From: Jacaranda mimosifolia | Taxonomy: Eukaryota; Streptophyta; Magnoliopsida; Lamiales; Bignoniaceae | Assembly (NCBI GenBank): GCA_018894105.1 | Contig: CM032129.1 | Location: 33,373,468 to 33,437,467, forward strand | Reading direction: 5' to 3' | DNA: 64,000 nucleotides | Position numbers and translations under genes: made by a program | Part shown: piece after piece, positions 56,201 through 64,000 of the stretch | Layout: each line of letters starts with the position of its first letter | How positions within the stretch are numbered: the first letter of the stretch is position 1 | The notes under the pieces: generated by a model | Told to the model about the DNA's origin: nothing | What the model saw: only the letters and a program-made list of their open reading frames with translations | The model's database searches: none

Positions 56201-57162
56201 CATCATTGTTATATGAATGTGATACTCCTTTTGCAAGAAGCACAAACTTATGCACAGGAGAATGGTCTTTTCTTCATGGAAACTTCTGCAAAGACTGCGA
56301 CTAATGTCAATGACTTATTTTATGAGATAGGTAAAGAATATTAGTTTTTCTTTCTTTCTTTTTTCTTGGATAGTTGGTAAAGAGTATTAGCATGAAGTAT
56401 ATTTTAGAACAAGTATTTTTCTGTGGTTGATGAAATTGAAAGCCAGCTGTTACAATAAAATACTTAAACTGCAAGCATAAGGAAAAATGAGATCAGTAAG
56501 TTCCCGGACCAGCTGACAAACATGGATTGATCCCATACAACAATATGCTGGATTTGAAGCAGAGGGTTGCATGAAAAGGTTTCTCTTTGTCGGAAATTGG
56601 AATACTTGCTGATCATCAAATGACAGTATGACACTATTGGAGCCTAGATATTTGTGCTTATTAGTATTAAATCCTACTTCAGTCTTCTGAGTAGACCATG
56701 TTATATCTAGGATTCAGACCACAATCATTTGGCAAGACTATGGGATAAAAACCCATAAGGAATTTCCTACTTTTGATGATTTACCACTTCCAAAAATGGG
56801 GATATTGGATTTTAGGTCAGAGTCAGCAAAGTGATCATAATCTTCCTTAAGTGAACCATTCTAATCACCCCATAGCTACTGTGGAACAATAAACTTTGGC
56901 ACAGATACTCAATACTTTGCTATTTCCTTGCAATAAAACCGATTTAAGTTTGAAATTTAGATTTGCTTGATTAAGAGTCTTGGGACCATACTTGGTGCAA
57001 TTCTTTTTTTCCCCCCACTCATGCTTAAAAAAGAACTGAAAATACTACCTTTGATGTACAGCAAAGAGATTGCCTCGTCTGCAGCCGGCACCAAACCCAT
57101 CAGGCATGGTCCTTGTGGATCGACCAGCAGAGAGGGCGACTGGTGCTTCTTGTTGCTCTTAA
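53268..57162 (+). CDS. RABF2: Rab5-type GTPase RABF2 (ARA7/RHA1-like)
   Basis: Exons 53268-53306, 54169-54246, 54344-54511, 54964-55012, 55768-55841, 56237-56330 and 57062-57162 give 200 aa, the length of Arabidopsis ARA7. Rab5-type GTPases control endosomal and vacuolar trafficking. Visible: P-loop GDVGAGKS (17-24), switch [13 protein letters not shown] with Thr42, WDTAGQE (64-70), NKSD (123-126), ETSAK (151-155) and a C-terminal CCS for prenylation. The intron between exons 5 and 6 is odd: its donor is GC (GAG|GCAAGC), and the acceptor that keeps the family frame would read TTGCAA|GAAGCA, with AA in place of AG. Using the AG one base further on shifts the frame. A downstream in-frame acceptor (GCACAG, ending 56257) would drop seven residues. 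Other introns are GT-AG. Confidence 0.92.
53335..53367 (+). repeat. (TTC)n microsatellite in RABF2 intron 1
   Basis: About ten uninterrupted CTT/TTC units just inside the first intron, 29 bp after the donor. Confidence 0.9.
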
Positions 57163-57794
57163 AGTTGATGCAGATTTCTCATGACACAAATATATGTAAA
57201 ACCATGTCATTTGTTTTGTCCATAATATTCTTCAATGACTACGCTGTAACATTCATTTGTTCAGAGATTTGTACGGGAGTTAACTGTGGAGATATATTTG
57301 GCATTGCTTTACAACTTACAGGCCTCTTTTACATTGATTTAGTATGTTATTGTATTTAGTTTTATTAATCAGATGGGGTCATTTGTGTTTTTATCTTTGA
57401 CACATTTAGCCCTTTGATGATCAGTACAGACTTAATGAATCCTTCGTAGAAAATTCTGTAGATCCTAATATCTTGTCCTATCCATTTCTGCTGCTTCTCA
57501 ATATATACCTCTTCTAGGATGTTATCTATTGCTGTTATTTATCTTCTAGGATGTCGCAGCAAATTATCCCGTTTATTTCTCGGCATATTCTCTGTCTTCT
57601 TTTCGAAAAAACTTCTTCTATTTAAAAGTAAAAAAATTTCATTATTAATTGTTAAATGTTATTTTAAAGGTAATATTGTATATAAACAAAAGGGTTGTGA
57701 TCTTCATTTGCTAAGAAAAAGAAAGCAAAAGGGAATCTGAACATCTTATCTATTTTCATGATTATAAGTTATTTTGGGACTTGTACTTACGCAG

Positions 57795-57932
57795 GTTGTT
57801 CAGGTGCCCGATATATGTGCAGCTGAACATGAAAATCCAGACATAGTGTAGCAGGAGGAGGCAAGGGTTGCTCAGATGCTTGATATCGGCTGAACATGAA
57901 AATTCGAACATAGCGTAGCGGAAGGAAGCAAG
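57795..57932 (+). repeat. Tandem duplication, unit about 70 bp
   Basis: GTTGTTCAGGTGCCCGATAT to GGCAAG (57795-57866) is followed at once by a diverged copy starting GTTGCTCAGATGCTTGATAT (57867-57932). Both share GCTGAACATGAAAAT, ACATAG and GTAGC. It lies about 630 bp after the RABF2 stop, in 3'-UTR or flank. Confidence 0.75.
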
Positions 57933-60036
57933 ATCGCTACTACTGCTTCCTTCCTTATCTCTGATCTAAGAGTCAATTTCATTATTAGTTTCCCCACAAA
58001 ACGAAAGCTTTTATTGTTCAAAATATGAAGTATAAGGGTGATTGCATATGATAGCCACCTGGTGGCGGCTTAATGCGTCCCCATAACAAGTTTGATCCCA
58101 TCTACTCCCGCCGAAAAGGGACAAAGAAACTTCCAAAGCTAACGGCGTCTTTCAATATACCATGTTAGCATTTCCGAACAACTTTTGGCTCAAAAAAAAA
58201 AAATTCTTGCAAGTACAATTCATGGGTGGTTTTTGAATCGATAATCTCGTATCTGCTTGTCCAGTGCCTGCACAACTTTTTATTATAATGATGTGGTGTA
58301 ATGGCATTTATTTTTCCAGAAATAGCAACACCCACATGGCATTTATGAGATGTCACTCTACTTTTAACTGCCACAAAACTTGAATTTGAGGATTTTGCGT
58401 CATTGCCACATCAGCAAATTCCAATCTCTTAATTATTAAATTAAAATTGTGGTGTCACTGTCATCTCGATTCTCTCATCATTTTATTTGAATATTATATT
58501 TAACTAAATTATAAATTATTAAATCGTACAAAATAGTATTAACAAATATTATTTTATGACATCATGATATTTTAATTTAATATTTCGCAACCCACTTCAA
58601 TACATACATGAACGAGTGACAAAAAAAAAAAAAAAAAAATTATTGGTGAAGAAAAGCTTGGTTAGATGGAAACTCCTCTGGAAGAGTGCTTTCCTTGTCT
58701 TCTTGTTTATATATAATGAAATTAATGACGATGATGATACAAGATGACACTAAAGAAGTCACTGATTAGAAGAAAAAGTGGGTATTATGATAAAGAAATA
58801 CAACTATTATTTAATTACAAACAACAAATTAAAGTGAACCAAAAGACAGATGATACCCGAACATTCTTATTTAACAAGTACACAAAATGCATATGGGCTA
58901 TATAAATATATGTTGGACAAGAAGTGACTAAAAACACTAAAAGAAAAGGAAAAGGCAAATCCATCGAATCAGCAGAGTCCTACACCACTTAACTAAGATC
59001 AACATCTTATTGTTTCAAATATATATTCTCACAAAAACCTTATATTATGGGAGTATATATAATACCAGACTTGTAAATTTTCTTATATTGTAGGGTTCGA
59101 AACCTACTTGCAATTCGGTCGTTGTGATTATATGTTGGAATTCGATTCGTCCTTCAAAACTCTATCAATATATATACCTTGAACCTGATGAAGTAGGATG
59201 AATTGAGATAATATTTTGTAAATATGAAATTTTATCTTAAATATATTAATTAATTCTTTATTTTTCGATTGCGAGGAGGGACAAACGAAAAGACTTGTTT
59301 TTTCTATAATAATTTTTTTATTTCTAATGGCCATCTCATAGGATTTAAATTCAAATTAGATTCTAATCATCTATTGAAAAAAAAAAAAAAAGAACAAACT
59401 GATTTGTGGAATTTCCAAAAAATTCTAAGTTCTTTTCAAAAGCAAATCGATTTCACATTCTGTTAATAGTATTGATTTCTCAAGAAGAGAGGAGTCGTGA
59501 TGGTCCCTTGACTGCTCAAATGTCATGAGTGAATCTAGTATTTGAATTTCATTAGAATCTCTTTAACTTTGAAATCAAATCTTACCTAGCTAGATTAGAC
59601 CTAACTTCCATTATTCATAGTACTCGTCTAATTCAAAGTGTTAATGAATTTTGATTAGTGATGCATAGCATAGACGTTCTAAGGTAATATATATCACACG
59701 CGCATTGCTCGTGGCAAGCACTTCTCGGGTTCTCTATGGACTTCCACAAGACCCCCTTTAACGGCAACATGTGATATGCTATTGGCTTTTATTCTCTAAT
59801 CTTATTTAAAGTATAAGCATGCACGCGCAGCTGGTTTTCAGTTTAATGGAAGCTATTCTATCTCTATATCCATTCAGGGAACGCCGCTCGCCTTTATCTT
59901 TCTACATCAAGTAAATCCCAGCACAGACAATCTTGTTTTCCTACACGTGTTCATCGGACTCTCCATGCAACATCTGTTAGTTTCTTAGCAATCTTGGAGC
60001 CCTAATATGAAAATGTACGTCCCCTCTCCTTAGGTC
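57933..60036. other. Non-coding spacer
   Basis: No supported gene. Contains an A20-type run near 58621-58640 and a T/A-rich stretch. The part after about 59680 is probably promoter of the aspartic protease gene. Confidence 0.5.
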
Positions 60037-60044
60037 TATAAATA
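60037..60044 (+). promoter_or_regulatory. TATA box of the aspartic protease gene
   Basis: TATAAATA lies 70-77 bp before the ATG at 60114, predicting a leader of about 40-50 nt. Confidence 0.65.
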
Positions 60045-60113
60045 CAGGCATTTATGGATGGAAACTTACCTCCACAATTCGATCAAATTGATTAGCGAAT
60101 CAACTGATCATTA

Positions 60114-61574
60114 ATGATCATGTCTTTCAGCAATAGTATTGCAACCTTTCACTTGTTTCTTCTAGTTGCTGCTAGTGCTACCTTAATCTTCGTTAAGTCC
60201 CATGCAAGAGAAATGAGGAGCACTCAGTCTCTAGTCTTGGGCTTAACTCATTCCAGGACAACAATTCCCACTCCAAAAACTGCCTCTAAATCTGCAAAAA
60301 GACCAGCAGAACTGCTGGATATGATAGAGCCACTAAAAGAAGTAAGAGATGGATACATTATATCCCTTAATTTAGGGACACCCCCTCAGGTCATCCAAGT
60401 GTATTTAGATACTGGAAGTGACCTCACTTGGGTGCCTTGTGGCAATCTATCTTTCGAATGTATAGATTGCGACGACTATAGAAATAACAAGTTAACAGCT
60501 AGTTTCTCTCCTTCTCATTCCTCCTCATCAGCGAGAGATTCTTGCTTAAGTCCCTTTTGTATTGATATACATAGCTCAGATAATTCATTTGATCCTTGTA
60601 CTGTGGCAGGGTGCTCCTTGAGTACCCTACTCAAGTCCACCTGTTACAGACCATGCCCTTCATTTGCTTACACTTATGGTGATGGTGTAGTGGCTGGAAT
60701 TCTCACTAGGGATATTCTTAGGGTACATGCAAGTAGCCCTAATGATTCCACAAGGGAAATTCCCAAATTCTGTTTTGGGTGTGTTGGTGCAACATATAGA
60801 GAGCCTATAGGAATTGCAGGGTTTGGGAAAGGCCCACTCTCACTCCCTTCACAATTAGGGTTTCTTCAAAAGGGGTTCTCTCATTGTTTCTTGCCTTTCA
60901 GATTTGCAAACAACCCTAATATTTCCAGCCCTTTAGTTGTAGGGGACATTGCAATATCTTCCAAAGAGTACTTGCAGTTTACCCCAATGCTAAAAAGTCC
61001 CATGTACCCAAACTACTATTACATTGGTCTAGAGGCTGTCACAGTAGGCAATGCCACTGCAACACGAGTGCCCTTAAGCTTGAGAGAGTTTGATTCATCA
61101 GGCAATGGTGGGATGATTATAGATTCAGGAACCACTTACACTCACTTGCCTAGGTCATTTTATTCACAACTTTTGTCAGTTCTCCAGTCGATAATAACGT
61201 ACCCTAGAGCCAAAGAAGTAGAGGAGAGATCAGGATTTGATCTTTGTTATAAAATTCCATGCCAAAGCAATAATATTCTAGTCGATGACCTTCCTTCGAT
61301 CACTTTCCATTTCTTGAACAATGTGAGTCTCACACTGCCACAAGGGAATTCTTTCTATGCTATGGGTGCACCAAATAACTCTACAGTGGCCAAGTGTTTG
61401 CTTTTCCAAAGCATGGATAATGATAGTGATATTCATTATGGACCAGCTGGGGTTTTTGGAAGCTTTCAACAGCAGAATGTGGAAGTTGTTTATGATTTGG
61501 GGAAGGAGAGGATTGGATTTCAGATTGCTGATTGTGCCCGGGCTGCAGTTTCTCAAGGGCTTCAAAAGACATGA
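60114..61574 (+). CDS. Nepenthesin-like aspartic protease (pepsin A1 family)
   Basis: A single-exon gene of 486 aa. A hydrophobic signal peptide occupies about residues 8-28, so the product is probably secreted or vacuolar. A propeptide-like part runs to about residue 78. The catalytic DTGS is at 99-102 (VYLDTGSDLTWVPCG) and the second DSGT at 337-340 (MIIDSGTTYTHLP). A cysteine-rich nepenthesin-type insert follows the first site (residues about 115-180) and the flap region has YTYGDG (188-191 area). The C-terminus has GPAGVFGSFQQQN and ERIGFQIADC. ATG codons at 60114 and 60120 are both usable; the difference is two residues. AATAAA at 61638-61643 is a likely poly(A) signal. It resembles At4g16563-type proteases; the substrate is unknown. 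Confidence 0.94.
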   Translation: MIMSFSNSIATFHLFLLVAASATLIFVKSHAREMRSTQSLVLGLTHSRTTIPTPKTASKSAKRPAELLDMIEPLKEVRDGYIISLNLGTPPQVIQVYLDTGSDLTWVPCGNLSFECIDCDDYRNNKLTASFSPSHSSSSARDSCLSPFCIDIHSSDNSFDPCTVAGCSLSTLLKSTCYRPCPSFAYTYGDGVVAGILTRDILRVHASSPNDSTREIPKFCFGCVGATYREPIGIAGFGKGPLSLPSQLGFLQKGFSHCFLPFRFANNPNISSPLVVGDIAISSKEYLQFTPMLKSPMYPNYYYIGLEAVTVGNATATRVPLSLREFDSSGNGGMIIDSGTTYTHLPRSFYSQLLSVLQSIITYPRAKEVEERSGFDLCYKIPCQSNNILVDDLPSITFHFLNNVSLTLPQGNSFYAMGAPNNSTVAKCLLFQSMDNDSDIHYGPAGVFGSFQQQNVEVVYDLGKERIGFQIADCARAAVSQGLQKT

Positions 61575-61643
61575 AGCATTTTCTGGTGTTAGTTAATGGC
61601 AGTTTTTCCTCTTTTTTTCCAAAGGCATGCTTTGTTCAATAAA

Positions 61644-62459
61644 GCTCCAGCCTGGAATGGCGTTATCGATCAGTTTGGTATTTCTATCGTACTTTCCTAT
61701 GTTCTTGATAACTTCAAATGAAGTAATGCTTGTACTTTCCATAGTATTTTAATTATCAGTTGTATGCATGATTTGTTTCTGCTCTCTCTCTCTCTCTCTC
61801 CTTATGATTACTTAGTAAATTGAATGATTCTGGTTCAGTCCTAACCCAACTGGTTCTTTTGCTTCCAAATTTGCAATTGATGCAAGGCGTTCTCTGTTAG
61901 TTTTCTCGTAAATTTGAAAATCATATCAGCCAGAGGTTTCCTTTCGAAATCCCAACACCACTATAATGTTTCACACATGTTCCAAACCCTTAAGAAAATA
62001 TACGAAATTATAAGACAGTACAACAACTCAGCTTTTTGTCCAAAACCTAGGAAGAAAAAGTGAAAGAAGTAACAAATAAAGCAAAGGATGTAGAATTTGG
62101 AAATTGAAGAATAAGAATAAGATAATTCTTGAAGAAGCTCTCTCATATAGATCGAGATAGTTAAAAGTGACATTACACAGAGAAGAGTTCTCTTACTTTT
62201 TCCGCATCTCTCCTTTTCGGATTCACAGTCCCTTTTCACCTGTTAGACAAACTTCCAAAGGCATGTATACATACATGCAGAATTGCATTATCTTTAGATG
62301 CAACAAAAGGACCACTGGAGCTTTGAGTCTTTGACGTATCCTTCTGTTTTAATTATCTTTCCTTCCATCTCTTTTCTCTTTGCACAATTGATTTAACATT
62401 GGCCAGGGAAATCTATAACATTAATTGTCATCTCCTTGTGGGGTTGTCTACAGAGTTCG
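61644..62459. other. Convergent intergenic region
   Basis: Between the 3' ends of the protease and TLC-domain genes. It holds a (CT)n run near 61780-61800 and presumably the TLC gene's 3'-UTR. No gene is supported. Confidence 0.5.
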
Positions 62460-63941
62460 TCACTGCCTCTTTGCTATAGTCTTCTTCAACCCCTTGATAA
62501 TCTTCCCAAACCACATTAAGTTCATGATTCCAAGTGCCAAGGGTACAGCAAACACCAAAAGAAGACCAATTGTCTGCATCTGCATGACCTGCAAAGGATT
62601 CAATAACTTATGTATTCGAGAGAGAAAATGGTCAAGAAATTTTCTTGTAGCCTAAAAAATGCCTAAATACTCTTTAAGCAGAATTGCTAAACCAATATTA
62701 CCAATGAACAGAATAAACAGACCAGCTGACATAATGCTCAGAGCAAGGATTTTTGGAGAGAGGTTATTTTTGGGTAAGAAAGGAGATAAGCAATTAAGCA
62801 TTGGGGCGCTGTGAAGTCCTAGGAGGTAATTACCTGAGCACGGTGGAGATAGACATGGTAAAACATGTAAACAAACAGAAGAATTCTCGCCACCTGCACT
62901 TAACAATAGTCCGGTAAGCAATGATGAAGACAAACAATTTAGCTGCTAAAAATCAAGATGAGAACCCAAAGAAGCTTCCAAAGTGCAGTAGTTGCAGAAT
63001 TAGAACACAATCAATTGTTGCTTTTCAAAAATCTCACTTTCGTATGCCGGGATACATTATAAACAATAGCATTGCAGTATAGAGTAGATTTACGCACCAA
63101 CCAAGCAACAAAAATCGCAACCCCATTAATAAGATATGCATTCGATTTCTTCAATCCAGCCATATCAAGATACCTGTGCACAATGTATATGAATTCATCA
63201 AGATTAATCTCGGGTTACCACAAGAATTTCATTCATCTTTTCCTTTTTTTCTCGCTCCAACATTCTGAAAACCCACCATCTCATATTGATCTCTGGAGTT
63301 GTCACCTCAGATATCAGGACCATGAACGTGTAAAGCTGCCCCTCCCCTGTAAACATGGAATATGATACCGCAATTCCCGAAAGAGAATGATGGGCAATCT
63401 GAAATTCCAGAGCAACAAAACTGTTACGGTCCGCACTGTGCATTTTCAAATAAATGGCATTCGATTGATACCCATGTTTATCAAGAGTAGACAAACACAA
63501 AACTCTTCCTTTTCACAGTATATCCTCAGACAGAAAGGGGAAAATTGGAATGCACAAATCTATATGAGGAGCTATAATTTCCCATAAAAAAGTACAGAAA
63601 ATGATGCTATCTAATATGTTACTTGGCTCATCCTCATTCAACTCAAAGAGCCATTACAGATATTTAAGCCATAGAAGCATCACATGCATCCCCAAGATAG
63701 CCGCATTCAGCAGTCCAAACACTTAATTGATCAGTTACAAGCTTGTTACACCATAAGCATAGTTCAAAAATCCTACAAGAACCCATATGCCATGTGCCAT
63801 ATATGGTCCAATGTGATGCTGAAATACGCCAAAATTAATTGATGTTCATGGTTTCAGTTCACTTACATACTCTACTCCACCCAAAGAAGGATACAACCAA
63901 CAAATCATCCCGAGGTCTGAAATGAAATACCCAACTGAAAT
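62460..63941 (-). CDS. TLC-domain (TRAM/LAG1/CLN8) membrane protein, 3' part
   Basis: Five minus-strand exons join in frame: 63941-63867, 63398-63277, 63173-63098, 62893-62834 and 62588-62460, giving the last 153 residues. Readable parts are VGYFISDLGMICWLYPSLGG, IAHHSLSGIAVSYSM, LYTFMVLISEVTTPEIN, then AYLINGVAIFVAWL, VARILLFVYMFYHVYLHRA and IGLLLVFAVPLALGIM, ending in a Lys-rich tail (KIIKGLKKTIAKRQ). This matches the TLC lipid-sensing domain of At4g19645/At1g31300-type proteins, multi-pass membrane proteins of uncertain role. All visible introns are GT-AG. The N-terminal exons lie beyond 64000, so the gene is cut by the window edge, not truncated in nature. Confidence 0.9.
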
Positions 63942-64000
63942 CTGCCAAATGTCACACACAAACAGAAAAAGTAAATGTCATGGGGCACATATGATGGGTA

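Noticed and set aside
1..64000. A novel defence, phage or bacterial-type system
   Set aside because: Gene structure, introns, transit peptides and transposon types are all those of a plant nuclear genome; nothing supports such a system.

Overview
The window is nuclear DNA of a flowering plant, most likely a eudicot. It is AT-rich, most genes are split by GT-AG introns, and the encoded proteins are typical of land plants: a CYP716-type P450, photosystem I subunit III, an ALOG factor, a trihelix factor, a U-box/ARM E3 ligase and a nepenthesin-like aspartic protease. There are no operons, CRISPR arrays or bacterial-type islands. I do not name a species.

Layout. 1-3.3 kb: a Tourist-like MITE, a possible terminal exon of an unidentified gene, and a hAT-like element with a perfect 8-bp target-site duplication (TSD). 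3.3-4.9 kb: a complete three-exon CYP716-type P450. 5.3-6.6 kb: scrambled LINE pieces. 6.8-8.4 kb: a decayed, intron-containing copy of the coatomer epsilon gene, then tRNA-Ala(AGC). 9.4-12.5 kb (minus): a ten-exon UDP-arabinose 4-epimerase (MUR4/UXE type) rebuilt to 419 aa. 14-17 kb: MITEs and a SINE. 18 kb: an intronless ALOG/LSH gene. 20.6-23.0 kb (minus): an AP2-like factor with a 9-nt micro-exon. 23.4-24.1 kb: a SINE and a TRIM-like miniature retrotransposon. 26.5-27.2 kb: PSAF with an apparent 2-nt deletion. 28.3-28.9 kb: a hAT-like element directly in front of an eleven-exon plastid HAD-like gene (29.0-35.8 kb). 36.8-38.1 kb (minus): PUB30/31-type U-box gene. 39-46 kb: gene-poor DNA with twin MITEs, a duplicated W-box-rich segment, a duplicated hAT segment and a SINE. 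47.2-48.8 kb: trihelix factor. 49-53 kb: MITE, SINEs and a hAT element with a SINE nested inside it. 53.3-57.2 kb: RABF2 (ARA7-type) Rab5 GTPase. 60.1-61.6 kb: aspartic protease. 62.5-64 kb (minus): the 3' part of a TLC-domain gene cut by the window edge.

The genes are independent housekeeping, regulatory and metabolic units; I see no shared pathway. The CYP716-type P450 stands alone, with no triterpene cyclase beside it. I found no convincing new biological system. The observations most worth checking are: a RABF2 intron whose ends look like GC...AA; the PSAF frameshift; a HAD protein that has lost acidic residues in two active-site motifs; a tRNA-related SINE family with clear TSDs, one copy nested in a hAT element; and the duplicated W-box-rich segment upstream of the U-box gene. 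Exon coordinates were derived by hand from reading frame, splice consensus and remembered homologues, without alignment software.
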